Origin: Bog-159 sp963738345
Lineage (GTDB): Bacteria; Acidobacteriota; Terriglobia; Bryobacterales; Bryobacteraceae
Direction of reading: 5' to 3'
DNA: 64,000 bases
Assembly: GCA_963738345.1 (NCBI GenBank)
Contig: CAVTWI010000002.1
Location: 5,890,001-5,954,000, forward strand
The notes beneath the pieces were generated by a model. It saw only the letters and a program-made list of their open reading frames with translations, did no database searches and was not told the DNA's origin. Made by a program: the position numbers and the translations under genes. Each line of letters begins with the position of its first letter. Within the stretch, counting starts at the first letter, position 1. Of the stretch, positions 42,030-51,502 are shown one piece after another.

Positions 42030-42475
42030 GCGGAACTCTGCAGTTCCTGCAGGAGACCGTCGGGCCCTGCAACTCGTCCGAGCGATCAACAACGCTTGCA
42101 TGCGCGCCGACCAAGGTCCACCATTCCGCCGGCCGTACTGGACGAAACTTTTTTTGCACCGATCATTGCGGATGCGGAAGCCGGTTTTGGCGGTCGGCTT
42201 AAACATTCGAACTCGAGAAGTCGAAGATTGAGCAGGCGCCGCCGCAGGGCATACTGAAGATCAACTTGCCTCCGCAAAGAAGTGCGGTTATATGGGAGGC
42301 AAGGTCGTCGTGCCCTTTGCGAGTTCGTGCAGAATTGGCCGCTGCACGCTTCGCGGCCGACGCTATGAGAGTTCCGACGACCCTGATCGCTCGTACGGAT
42401 ACCAACAGCGCAGGGTTGCTCCAGACCGACATCGACCGACGCGCGATAAGCCATTTCTGCACTTCATGCTTACCT
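42030..42475 (+). pseudogene. aceA: Isocitrate lyase remnant (middle third only, frameshifted)
   Basis: Pieces in successive frames read: SAVPAGDRRALQLVRAINN...MRADQ, FFAPIIADAEAGFGG, FEL, HTEDQLASAKKCGYMGGK (the active-site KKCGxMGGK loop), VVVP, LAAARFAADAMRVPTT, LIARTDTNSAGLLQTDIDRR and RDKPFL. This covers roughly the middle third of the roughly 430-residue enzyme. The first third and the catalytic C-terminal third are missing, replaced by malate synthase (opposite strand) and the HD gene. Isocitrate lyase is the other glyoxylate-shunt enzyme, so this is a ruined aceB/aceA locus. Covers the otherwise gene-free stretch between 42.0 and 42.5 kb. Confidence 0.8.
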
Positions 42476-42522
42476 CGTGCCGTCAGAGTAACGAACCAAA
42501 TGCCCAGGGTAGCAACGGGCGT

Positions 42523-43098
42523 ATGATAAATGAAATGAACCGATCGCGGGCCCTTGAAATTCTTTACGAATTCACAAAGTCGGAAAGTCTTCGCAAGCAC
42601 GCGCTGGCCGTCGAGGCTTGCGTTACCGCTTACGCGCGTAAGCTGGCGGAAGATGAAGAGAAGTGGTCCGTAACCGCGCTATTGCATGATTTCGATTGGG
42701 AAATTCACCCGGCTCTTCCTGACCATCCCACGAAGGGAGAACCCATTCTCGCCGGCTTTGGCGTAAGCGACGAAATTCGACGCGCCATTCTTTCCCACGC
42801 CGATTTTACAGGTGTCCCGCGGATCTCCAGCCTGGAGAAGACGCCGTTCGCTTGCGATGAACTGGCGGGTTTCATAACGGCTGTGTCGTATGTGAAGCCG
42901 CACCGTAGCGTTTTCGAGGTAGATACGATATCTGTGCGCAAGAAAATGAAGGATAAAGCGTTCGCGCGCTCCGTAAGCCGAGAGGATATTACCAATGGGG
43001 CGCGCGATTTGGGGGTCGAACTCGAGGAACATGTGGCCTTCTGCGTGAAGGCCATGCAGGAAAAGGCGCAGGAATTGGGCCTGAAGGGCACGCTCTAA
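42523..43098 (+). CDS. HD-domain phosphohydrolase-like protein
   Basis: About 191 residues from ATG 42523 (MINEMNRSRALEILYEFTKS). An earlier in-frame start would lie within the isocitrate lyase remnant and is rejected. HD signature LLHDFDWEIHP, upstream His in LRKHALAVEAC, and SHADFTG complete the metal set. Such small HDIG proteins are common and mostly of unknown substrate. Convergent with the virion block; 25 bases separate the stops. Confidence 0.82.
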   Translation: MINEMNRSRALEILYEFTKSESLRKHALAVEACVTAYARKLAEDEEKWSVTALLHDFDWEIHPALPDHPTKGEPILAGFGVSDEIRRAILSHADFTGVPRISSLEKTPFACDELAGFITAVSYVKPHRSVFEVDTISVRKKMKDKAFARSVSREDITNGARDLGVELEEHVAFCVKAMQEKAQELGLKGTL

Positions 43099-43123
43099 CG
43101 CCACGAATCGAAGTGCACCGCGT

Positions 43124-45880
43124 TTAGCCGCCGGCAAATGCGCTGAATCCGGGCCAAGGAGGCAACGGCAGGCTGTAGCCAATGAGGCAGAATTGATCTA
43201 GGGCAAACAGTACCACCGATCCATCATTGAGACCCTTTGCCAAACGGCACTCCTTCTCCCACGGCGTGGTATACCCTCCAATACCAACTAAGTGGGCACA
43301 GTTTGCAGCTGCGAAACCCAGACTCATGGGTAACTTGATCGAGGATGTAGCCTTATCCAGTTCGTAGCTTCCTGTGTAGGTAAAATTCTCAGTCTTGAAG
43401 CAGTCGAGATTTGATGGTGACCACTGGCTAGGCAAGTTGATGATACTCGTTAGCAACGCATCGTTGGTGTCGGGCGGATAGAGTACTTCAAACTCGGCGT
43501 CTGCGTATACAGTCCGGACAAAATCCATGATATTCGAGGTGAATTGTCCTATGAGCCCAGGCAGGAAGGAACTCTCTTGGGGATAGGGCGCTGGATCGTT
43601 CGTGGGGTCGGTAAAGATATGCATTGGGCGCCCGAATTGAGCCTCGAACGTAGACATAGTGTATGCGTCGTAATAGGGCATACCACCAAAAGCAATCGGA
43701 TTCCAATTACCATTTGCCGGATCGGTTGGGGGGCAGAAATACCACCACTGCACTTCGCCAAATTGCAAATACGGCCGTACGCCAGCAGCAGACATCAAAG
43801 TCGCCATATCAAGGTAGACCTGCTGCCAGTACGCAAGGCTCTGTGGAGAGAAATTCGTCTGGAGTGCCGGCGTATTCACTAGGCAAGGGCTACCATCCGG
43901 ATAACGCTGCGCGATCCCTGCGGCGACAGACTTATCTCCATTTCCTAATTCGGTGCTGAACGAGGCCGTGACTTGAATGCCGTAGCCAAGGAGTGCGGAG
44001 TAGAAGCTTTGGCACCAATCGCGCGCCGCCCGATTTATCCGCGGCGTCGCGGTCAAGTCCGTAAGCCATTCTCCATCAACGCCGCATGCCAATACTCCGC
44101 TGGTTTGATACTTTAACATTGAACTTCCGCCCAGATCCACAGCCAAGGCCAGCCCATCTCCCGCGGTGCCAGTTAAGCGAGACGTGATCGTCAAGGTACC
44201 ATCAAGGGCCGCTGCCCAAAGGCCTGTGGAACCTTCATTGATAAGCAATGTGAACGCCAAGGCCAAACTCGACGGCGTGTCACCTATCAGATTCAGATGG
44301 GTAAAAACGGTAGGTCCTAAAGACACCTGGGTCGTCTTCCCAAACTCCGAGGCGCCGGAGAAGATGATCGATCCCGTCGCATATTGTTGACCCGAACAGA
44401 CGAGCTCGTAAAACCAGAGAGCGCCAGCGTAGTGATTGGCCCGGCCAGTAAACCCGAGTGCTTGGATGAGCCACGCGGTTCGCTCCGGAGCCAAGGCTTG
44501 TGAGTGTAGCGTATCCCAGTCTGTCGCCAAGGTCGTCTGCGGGTCAACCGAAAATGTTGGCAGGTCACCGCTTGGTACACAAATCTCAAAAAAGTCGAAG
44601 TAAAAAGTCTCGCCCGTCTCGCCGGCATGCGTAATTATAACCGTGTGGGATACATCGCCGGGTAGTGTCCCTAGGCTCCACCGCAGCAGCACATCTTCTC
44701 CGGCCAAGGCCGTGTTTAAAAGCTGTACAGGACCTTGATCAATTTGTACCGATAACGGGGCGGACGAAGAGAATCTTCGAGTACCAAGATTCAGAATGTG
44801 GTTTTGGGGCGCGGTGTAGCAATACGCGACGCTTGAGCCCGGCGTCGTGGAAGCTGCAATTGATCCGCCCGAGTAATTCCCCTGAGCCGTAGTCCACGAG
44901 CCGCCATACTGTATCGAGCCGTCATCGTCTTCTACGCGCCAACTTCCCGCCCCCGCAACCTCGTAGTTGCCATTTGTTCCAGTGACCGTCCAGTTGGATA
45001 CGACGACGTCAAACTCAATTCGTGCGAAATCTCCCGGGGTCAGATCGGCTGACCACGTCCAACGCATCTTACGCACGGCGGTGGTTGGCACCGGCACGGT
45101 CGTACCGGTATTGTCAACGCCGGTAACAGAGCCGAAGTCCAGATCGACTTGCCATTGACTCGGCGAAACTCCGCCGGCCAGTAGTTGCCATACCGGTTGC
45201 CAACTCTCGGATGCCTCGGGGAAGGCTGTTGTAAAGACATTTCCGTAAACACCGATTCGATTGCCATTCGCCCCGCTAGTGCTGTCTATGAGTTGCAATG
45301 TGATTGTTGCGGCACTAGCCGTAGCTTGCATCGTTTGTGAGAATGTATTGATGCTGTGGGCCAAGGCCGTCGCAGCCGAGTCTAGGGTGTCGGCACCGAG
45401 CAATTGATAGGTATAGTGTTCTTGGTCCCACGCCAGTTCGATATAGTCGCCGCCTGTTGGGGAACCTTGCAATTCGAAGGTTGCGCTAGCGCCGGTATAA
45501 CCGCCCTGCGCCGGAACCGCGTGTTGCCTGAGGGAGACTTTGTAGATCTGTTCGCCTGTGCCCGGATCGGCCCAAATGCGGAGGAACGGCCAGTCAACGG
45601 TGGGGTAGAGGAGAGAATCGAGCGGTATGCAATTCGTGCGGGTCTCGAGGTAAGAGAGCTGCAGGCCGCTTAAGTCGCCGTCGGGGAGGTTTCGAAACGC
45701 CGGATGCTCGAAAACGTTATCACGATTCCATTCGACGACCACCCAGTCGGACTGTGTGCGCCAACTGCCTGAGACTGTGAACCCATTCGGACTAGTCGAA
45801 CTGAGGGCCGCTACGGCTGAAGGTTGATAGAAGTAACATTGCAGGTCCTGGTTGGGAGTGAGCTTCTGAAGCGTAGTCAT
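43124..45880 (-). CDS. Tail-tip protein with C-terminal TIM-barrel-like domain
   Basis: 918 residues, last in the virion block. The N-terminal 600 or so residues are beta-rich with no recognised domain. From about residue 615 the pattern (ARDWCQSFYSALLGYGIQ, YWQQVYLDMATLMSAAGV, YLQFGEVQWWYFCPP, SNIMDFVRTVYADAEFEVLY) resembles the glycosidase-like TIM barrel found on gene transfer agent hub proteins. Here it is a separate protein, next to the hub. It may recognise or trim cell-surface glycan. The domain call is by fold pattern and needs a profile search. Confidence 0.6.
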   Translation of the reverse strand: MTTLQKLTPNQDLQCYFYQPSAVAALSSTSPNGFTVSGSWRTQSDWVVVEWNRDNVFEHPAFRNLPDGDLSGLQLSYLETRTNCIPLDSLLYPTVDWPFLRIWADPGTGEQIYKVSLRQHAVPAQGGYTGASATFELQGSPTGGDYIELAWDQEHYTYQLLGADTLDSAATALAHSINTFSQTMQATASAATITLQLIDSTSGANGNRIGVYGNVFTTAFPEASESWQPVWQLLAGGVSPSQWQVDLDFGSVTGVDNTGTTVPVPTTAVRKMRWTWSADLTPGDFARIEFDVVVSNWTVTGTNGNYEVAGAGSWRVEDDDGSIQYGGSWTTAQGNYSGGSIAASTTPGSSVAYCYTAPQNHILNLGTRRFSSSAPLSVQIDQGPVQLLNTALAGEDVLLRWSLGTLPGDVSHTVIITHAGETGETFYFDFFEICVPSGDLPTFSVDPQTTLATDWDTLHSQALAPERTAWLIQALGFTGRANHYAGALWFYELVCSGQQYATGSIIFSGASEFGKTTQVSLGPTVFTHLNLIGDTPSSLALAFTLLINEGSTGLWAAALDGTLTITSRLTGTAGDGLALAVDLGGSSMLKYQTSGVLACGVDGEWLTDLTATPRINRAARDWCQSFYSALLGYGIQVTASFSTELGNGDKSVAAGIAQRYPDGSPCLVNTPALQTNFSPQSLAYWQQVYLDMATLMSAAGVRPYLQFGEVQWWYFCPPTDPANGNWNPIAFGGMPYYDAYTMSTFEAQFGRPMHIFTDPTNDPAPYPQESSFLPGLIGQFTSNIMDFVRTVYADAEFEVLYPPDTNDALLTSIINLPSQWSPSNLDCFKTENFTYTGSYELDKATSSIKLPMSLGFAAANCAHLVGIGGYTTPWEKECRLAKGLNDGSVVLFALDQFCLIGYSLPLPPWPGFSAFAGG

Positions 45881-45896
45881 ACGTTTGCCGGTTTTG

Positions 45897-48800
45897 TTAC
45901 AGCCGCAGCGTGACCGTCAAGTCGGACCCTGGGCTCGTGGATCCGACACCTGTTATAGACATGCTAAGTTGCGCTTGGGCCGATAGTGGCGAGCCATAAC
46001 CGTTTACGCTTGGGGACACGGTGGCCCCCGCGGCAATCGTCAGGGTACAGTACAAGGCGCCATCTTGGCTCAACGTGATCACGACCGGACTCCCAACCGG
46101 CGCCTCCTTCACCACGGCATAAATATCGAGTACTGCATGGGCGGCCTCCACGACCAAGTTCGGAACGGGATTGCTGTCTACTGCAAGATATCCCTGCACC
46201 TGGAACGAATACTGGCCTCCTGATAGAGTTCGCAGCCCATAATTCATCGATTGGGTCAAATTTATCGCCGCGACCGGGCTATTCCCTAGCGTATTTGTCA
46301 CGAATAGTTCGGCGCTCGCAACTTTGGTATTCGCGAGAGCTATTGGATAACTCCAATTCCCGCTAAGCGGACTTCCAAAGAATCCTGCCGGGAATGGTGC
46401 TACAACAACCGTGCTCGAGAGCTGATAGAGTTGCACGCCAGCGGAATGCTGAGCGGGATCAGTGCCATGCATGCCTCGGCTAACCTGGTATTGGAGGCCG
46501 CCATTTTCAACGGCCATAACTTGCAACACCTCGGCTTCAATTTGGATGAACGAACCCGGGATAGCTTTCCCGGCAGGCGACAGAAATAATGCTGTATCGG
46601 TTGGCGCGGCCGCCGCGGATAGCGAGTAGGGTGTACTTGCCTCCAACTCGTCCCAATAGTATATGGTAAGAGTGCCTGCGCTAACGCTATGGGTGTTGGT
46701 CAAAGTGGAGAAAGAGACGCCGCTAAATTCTAGGGTGCCCGTCTGAAGGGGAGATAGTCCCAAGCCGAACTCCGGCTGCGGAGGTACGGCAGAGTCGCCG
46801 GATCCGCCCCCGCCGATTTCCCATCGAGTCAAGGTCGAGAGAAGGGGCGGCCCTTCCAAGTCGTTCACGTTGGCCGCTCGGCCTTGTATATGGAGCGTGA
46901 CACCCGTTTCATTGGGAATCTCGAATGTGACTGGACTCGCTTTGCAGGTGGCGGCGAAGTGCCATCCTGCCTCCGCAACCACGAAGAGACTTGTTGCGTC
47001 AGGTTGAACTCCCCAGGCATCAGTCAGCGTCAGCGCGCTGGCGGTGTTGGATGCTATGGTGTACTCCTGGTCAGCGCCCGTCCCGCTCAGGATCCGAACC
47101 ACCGCTCCAGAATAATTGACGTTGTCCATTTCGGCCGCACTATTGCCTACTGTATTAGCTGTGGCAATCGTTGCATTGTAGGCCGGTTGCAGTTCTGTAC
47201 GCCAATAAAAGTTAGCATGATCGAACGCTGGGTCGGGAGGTACCAAAGCCTGACTCGCTAGCCCCGTATCCGCAAAAGTGCTGCTAAGAGGTTGATTGGA
47301 GGCAATCCGGTTCATTTGTTGTGGATTCGGCCCTCGGTATACGTCAAAAGCCACCGTGCCGCTGTCGAAATCGAGACCCGTAAGCGTTATCGCATTCGTA
47401 TCTGAGCCAGGCGGGATATTCGCAGGGATCAGGAATGATAGTGCGCTCTCGTTTCCGGCAGAGTCGAGCGCGCTCACCGCGTAATATAGCGTCTGATTGC
47501 CTGCAAGCGTTCCAGCAGCTGAGATCGTTGGGGCCAAACTGACGAATGGGACACCCGGTCCGCCGGCTGATGTAGTTGTCGGCGCTACAAAGCCCACTGT
47601 TAATGTTTCGCTCACTCCGCCGTCACTGGCATCGTTGCTATTTTCACTGATCTCGTACGCTGGACTACCGCTTGCGTCAATTATGTTCCCGAGTAAAGGA
47701 CGCGGCATTCCAACTCCGGAATCGGGTTGGCGCCGGGTACCGCTATCGCCGGGTATTTGACCATTCGTGTCGTCATACCATTGATCCTGGTGCCATTGCG
47801 CTGTGATTTTAGTGGTCCGATAATTAGTTGAGGGCGCAATCTTAGTAATGCGAAATGGCTGGCGTTCAAACCCTTCTTTTAGATAGGTGACAGTAACGAT
47901 GTCTCCGGGCCGTAGCCCTAAAGCTTTCACGCTGGTTTCGAAACTAATGTAGGTATTTCCATATATCGATTTATCCAGCGTAAATTGAAGAATCCGGGCA
48001 GCTTGATCATAGTTTGGAATGCCCAGTGCCATCATAGGAGAACTGATGACTTGCCCGGTGAGATCGATGTCGTCGACATCGACCATCAGCAAGCTATCCT
48101 GCTGGAACACGTTGAATGCATCCTGGAACTCAATACTTACTTGGTTTGGCGAATCTGTGATACTCCTCGACGAAACCAGAACGCTTGGCTCGCCGGTAGG
48201 CTTGCGCAGAATGTTAGCGCTACCCGCGGATCCGTCGCTGAATTCGTATGCGGGCCAACCGCCATCTAACTGCTCGGTGCTATTGGACCATGGCTCCTGT
48301 GTTGGCTGTTGTAGTGCGATTGAGTTCTCCACCTGCAGTTGCAGCAGTCCGCCAACGCTGTAAGTGAATAGCAAGCGTGCCGAGTTTCGGATCCCACGGA
48401 CCGTGTCTGCGGCGTTCCGGCGGCTTTGTAAACATAGATTACATTGGAAACGCGAGATCATTACGGCATTTCCGTTCAAATCCTGTGCCTGAATTTGCTG
48501 ATCGCAATACCCGGCGGCCGTAGCGAAAGTCCCAATGTCTACATAGCTCGTGTCCCAACCGCTTCGCTGGAGGATGTCGAGTAAAATCCATGCGGGATTC
48601 GCCGTAAACAGGCTGCCTTGATAGCTTCCGTCTTCGGCGTAAGTCGGAAGCTGAAGGCCATCAGCCAGTACTTGCACTGCGGGTAGTGACTGACCATTGT
48701 TTATTTGGTTGGGTACAACTATGGACGCATAGCACATGCTGCCGTATGGATCTCCAGCGGAGCTACCCCCGGCCTCAACGAAGTCAGGATTGAACGCTCC

Positions 48801-49796
48801 GTTACGCCCCCCAAGGCTGATGACGTTGTACCAACCCGTCGCGGTCATGTTCTTCCCAGCCTGACCCACCGGAATTTCTATCTGATTAACCAAAACCTTC
48901 TGTATGCCCTGCATCGGACCCATTCCTAGCAACACTTCCATGTGTGTCAGGTTGCCGTCGTTCCGTGTAAAGACGATAGGCGGCTGATACCAGGCCGTCC
49001 CGTATAGCAGCGGTACGAAGTCGTTGTAAATCGCCAGGTTGTCGTCGACGGCTGCATATTGCCAGGCGTTGCCGTAACTCCGTACCTGAATGGATGACGG
49101 TACAAACTCCAAACCGCCGAACCGCATCGGACCCGAGAACATACCGCGGGCTTCGCAATCGAGACGTGTGTAGGAACATGATGTGTAGGGCGCATCGCCT
49201 ATTAAGGCTCCTACGCCGCCGGTCTGATCTGCGGAATAACCGCAAGGATAGAACAACGAATACTGTCCACGGCTCCCGCCGTTAACTGCCTCGGCCCGTT
49301 GCTGCGCGCTCGACGGAAACGACCAAGGGCAGCGCCTTTGGATGCGAACCGGCGGCAACAACACTCTCTGCATGCTCATGCGGTTCATCGCCGACAATTG
49401 AAATAGAGATTCGGTGCTTTGATCTGGCGGGTTAACGATACCTTGGAACAGCACAGCCGCATCGGAGGTTGCGGCGCCGGCAAGAAGGTCGTAAAACAAG
49501 AAGGTTACGGTCATGGATGCGCCTTTCCAACCGACCGATCGCTCAACTTCCGAGAAATAAGAATCCGCATTTGCCAAAGAGAGCGAGACGCGGGGAATTG
49601 CGTCTACGCCCTGGTCAGAGGAGGTCTGAACTTCGAACAAATTGTGTTTCATCACCCGAGGTAGATAATTGTCTCCCCCGTAGCTGATTTGGTGTGTGCT
49701 CCAGTACTCCGACTGTCCATTCGCTAAGACGCATTGAAATAGCAGCAGCGGCGTGTCCGTCACAGGCAGTTCTTTGAGGCTATAGATACTCAACAT
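45897..49796 (-). CDS. Tail hub protein (DUF2163-like and gpJ-like parts) with FN3-like modules
   Basis: 1299 residues. Residues 1-170 look like the DUF2163 hub part (VLANGQSEYWSTHQISYGG, RVSLSLANADSYFSEVE). The middle (about 300-650) resembles the baseplate hub of long-tailed siphophages (PAWILLDILQRSGWDTSYVD, SVKALGLRPGDIVTVTY). Then FN3-like repeats (LYYAVSALDSAGNESALSF) and beta-rich C-terminal modules likely for adhesion. In RcGTA these functions are on two or three genes; here they are joined. The start overlaps the preceding distal-tail gene by 17 bases. Confidence 0.65.
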   Translation of the reverse strand: MLSIYSLKELPVTDTPLLLFQCVLANGQSEYWSTHQISYGGDNYLPRVMKHNLFEVQTSSDQGVDAIPRVSLSLANADSYFSEVERSVGWKGASMTVTFLFYDLLAGAATSDAAVLFQGIVNPPDQSTESLFQLSAMNRMSMQRVLLPPVRIQRRCPWSFPSSAQQRAEAVNGGSRGQYSLFYPCGYSADQTGGVGALIGDAPYTSCSYTRLDCEARGMFSGPMRFGGLEFVPSSIQVRSYGNAWQYAAVDDNLAIYNDFVPLLYGTAWYQPPIVFTRNDGNLTHMEVLLGMGPMQGIQKVLVNQIEIPVGQAGKNMTATGWYNVISLGGRNGAFNPDFVEAGGSSAGDPYGSMCYASIVVPNQINNGQSLPAVQVLADGLQLPTYAEDGSYQGSLFTANPAWILLDILQRSGWDTSYVDIGTFATAAGYCDQQIQAQDLNGNAVMISRFQCNLCLQSRRNAADTVRGIRNSARLLFTYSVGGLLQLQVENSIALQQPTQEPWSNSTEQLDGGWPAYEFSDGSAGSANILRKPTGEPSVLVSSRSITDSPNQVSIEFQDAFNVFQQDSLLMVDVDDIDLTGQVISSPMMALGIPNYDQAARILQFTLDKSIYGNTYISFETSVKALGLRPGDIVTVTYLKEGFERQPFRITKIAPSTNYRTTKITAQWHQDQWYDDTNGQIPGDSGTRRQPDSGVGMPRPLLGNIIDASGSPAYEISENSNDASDGGVSETLTVGFVAPTTTSAGGPGVPFVSLAPTISAAGTLAGNQTLYYAVSALDSAGNESALSFLIPANIPPGSDTNAITLTGLDFDSGTVAFDVYRGPNPQQMNRIASNQPLSSTFADTGLASQALVPPDPAFDHANFYWRTELQPAYNATIATANTVGNSAAEMDNVNYSGAVVRILSGTGADQEYTIASNTASALTLTDAWGVQPDATSLFVVAEAGWHFAATCKASPVTFEIPNETGVTLHIQGRAANVNDLEGPPLLSTLTRWEIGGGGSGDSAVPPQPEFGLGLSPLQTGTLEFSGVSFSTLTNTHSVSAGTLTIYYWDELEASTPYSLSAAAAPTDTALFLSPAGKAIPGSFIQIEAEVLQVMAVENGGLQYQVSRGMHGTDPAQHSAGVQLYQLSSTVVVAPFPAGFFGSPLSGNWSYPIALANTKVASAELFVTNTLGNSPVAAINLTQSMNYGLRTLSGGQYSFQVQGYLAVDSNPVPNLVVEAAHAVLDIYAVVKEAPVGSPVVITLSQDGALYCTLTIAAGATVSPSVNGYGSPLSAQAQLSMSITGVGSTSPGSDLTVTLRL

Positions 49797-50565
49797 TGAC
49801 GATATCCAGTTCGCAGGAATGTCGGCCGGGACCGACAGTCGTTATGGTTAGTGTGTCATCCCGAAAGCGGGCATTCGGATATACGCCGCCGGTCCCGGCG
49901 GTCCTCTTGTATCCGGATGCGGCGATCTGAGCTTCCGCCTGAACGCCAAAAATGTCAACGGTGGCTCCCGGGTCTAGGGCGATGCCGAAGCTTATCGAAT
50001 CGTCTTCATCGGTTGACTGCCCCGCAGACGTCAAACGCGTCCAGTGTGAAGTGATGGCTAATGGGTCTGTGGACGCGCCGCGTAACAACCATAGTCTTGT
50101 GCTCTGGTCGCTCCGCGCATATAGACTCACGCAATAGCTCAACGACGCCGGGGCATTGATCGACTGCTGCAGGGTCAACGTCGCGGAGGTCGGATTACTA
50201 ACGGCGTATGCAGCCGTGCCTCCCATGGGATCTCCTATCCCGGGCACTAGGGCGAGCAGGGGAGTACCCTGCCACGCCGGCTGAGTTTGCTCCTCACTCC
50301 AGGTGAGCAGGTTATCGGTCGGATCCAGAAAAGTAAACGGGGTGAGTTGACCCTCTACAGTCTGAAAGAGCGCCTCAATCGCAGCCAACTCCTGATCGCT
50401 CATCTCGTCGAACGACAAGTGCCAGTCGGTTATCGCGGCAGCGGCATCAGCCAGCTTGACTTGGTAACCCTGACAGCTTTGGTTCACGACGGTTCGGGCC
50501 ACACGTTGGCGTTTGATCGGGAACTGGCCTGTGGACCCGGACGAAAGTTGCGGGAAATAGATCAT
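49780..50565 (-). CDS. Distal tail protein, DUF2460-like, with carbohydrate-binding-like insert
   Basis: 261 residues. The first 90 residues (FPIKRQRVARTVVN, DWHLSFDEMSDQELAAIEALF, FTFLDPTDN) resemble a DUF2460/Dit-type distal tail protein and are paralogous to the next gene upstream. About residues 100-240 form a jelly-roll pattern (LSYCVSLYARSDQSTRLWLLRG, SHWTRLTS, DIFGVQAEAQIAASGY) like the CBM domains carried by evolved Dit proteins of phages. A likely receptor- or glycan-binding attachment at the tail tip. The call is by pattern only. Confidence 0.6.
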   Translation of the reverse strand: MIYFPQLSSGSTGQFPIKRQRVARTVVNQSCQGYQVKLADAAAAITDWHLSFDEMSDQELAAIEALFQTVEGQLTPFTFLDPTDNLLTWSEEQTQPAWQGTPLLALVPGIGDPMGGTAAYAVSNPTSATLTLQQSINAPASLSYCVSLYARSDQSTRLWLLRGASTDPLAITSHWTRLTSAGQSTDEDDSISFGIALDPGATVDIFGVQAEAQIAASGYKRTAGTGGVYPNARFRDDTLTITTVGPGRHSCELDIVNVEYL

Positions 50566-50566
50566 C

Positions 50567-50920
50567 TTATGTCCTGTTTTCCACGATGGTCACGGTTGTT
50601 CCACCGCGCATTTCGGCCGCCAACTCAAAGCTCGACGTGTCTGCGCCCAAGCTGCAGTTCGGATACACGGTTCCGTCCCAAGGGTCCGTAAAAGAAAAAC
50701 TCCCGAACCTACCTTGGTTTGTTACAAAGAACTGGTCCAGCGCTGCGAGTTCTGACTCGTCCAGCAAGTCCAATTGAATGGTCCAGCCGTGCAGCACGGA
50801 CGGGTCTTCCCGAAATCGTTGTTCGCTGCCATCAAGAAAACGGATCGCGTCCGTGTTGAAACGCAATATCCTCTTAGCTGGATATTGCATTACGGCCCCG
50901 GTCTTTAATGTTGGAAACAT
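50567..50920 (-). CDS. Distal tail protein, DUF2460-like, short form
   Basis: 117 residues. MQYPAKRILRFNTDAIRFLDG, WTIQLDLLDESELAALDQFF and GSFSFTDPWDGTVYPNC match the Dit-like pattern. It aligns with the N-terminal 90 residues of the following gene, one base away, so the two arose by duplication. Located directly after the tape-measure candidate, the usual Dit position. Confidence 0.6.
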   Translation of the reverse strand: MFPTLKTGAVMQYPAKRILRFNTDAIRFLDGSEQRFREDPSVLHGWTIQLDLLDESELAALDQFFVTNQGRFGSFSFTDPWDGTVYPNCSLGADTSSFELAAEMRGGTTVTIVENRT

Positions 50921-50925
50921 AACCT

Positions 50926-51502
50926 TCAGAGATTGGTGATCACATCGTTCAGTGAACTCATATTCAACATCGCCTGCCGTACAGCCTGAGCGATGTCAGC
51001 GCTGTGATCGAGAAAAGATTGGCTGTCCATTGCTTGCACTTGCACCGTGATCTGGGAAGCCGCGTTCCCCCCCACCGCCAGTCTGCCGCGGTAGACCGTT
51101 TTCTCCCCAAGTCACGGCTTGCTCGTTCGATGTGGTCTGTAGATTAATCGCCGGCGGTAGAGAAAAAGGAGATAAAGGCGTGTCTTGTTGCTCGCCGCCA
51201 GAAAACAAGCTAGTGAATAGAGATACCAGCGGAATCGCGCTCAGGCCACCGCCCAAAAGGCTGCTTGCCACGTTCATCACGTCGGACGCTGTTCCTCCGC
51301 TGCTGGTACTCTTGGATTGACTATTCTGTGCGAGAGCGTCGGTATTCTGGGCGGTTGCCTGCGTTTGGGCATCGATTACTTGGGTCGCTTGTGCTAGTGC
51401 GTCACTGAGAGCTTGACCGCTGGCAACCGTCCCGTGCCCCTCAGTATCCCCGGATGCCTGGTTAAATGCGGTCAGAATGGTTTGCTGTGATGTGTTAGCC
51501 AT
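50926..51502 (-). CDS. Small tape-measure candidate, with a G7-tract frameshift
   Basis: Lies where a tape measure is expected, between the chaperone pair and Dit. The start is MANTSQQTILTAFN (51502). The N-terminal half is Gln/Ala/Ser-rich helix (ALSDALAQATQVIDAQTQATAQ), followed by a hydrophobic segment (VASSLLGGGLSAIPLVSLFTSLF). The frame closes early after a run of seven G (51067-51073). Dropping one G gives a 191-residue protein ending ITVQVQAMDSQSF...IAQAVRQAMLNMSSLN and TGA at 50926-50928. That end resembles the C-terminus of short GTA tape measures. Length 577 bases is 3x192 plus one, as one extra base predicts. Overlaps the previous gene by eight bases. Confidence 0.6.

Noticed and set aside
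42027..42257. Short plus-strand ORFs between malate synthase and the HD gene as novel genes
   Set aside because: Their translations are out-of-frame pieces of isocitrate lyase.
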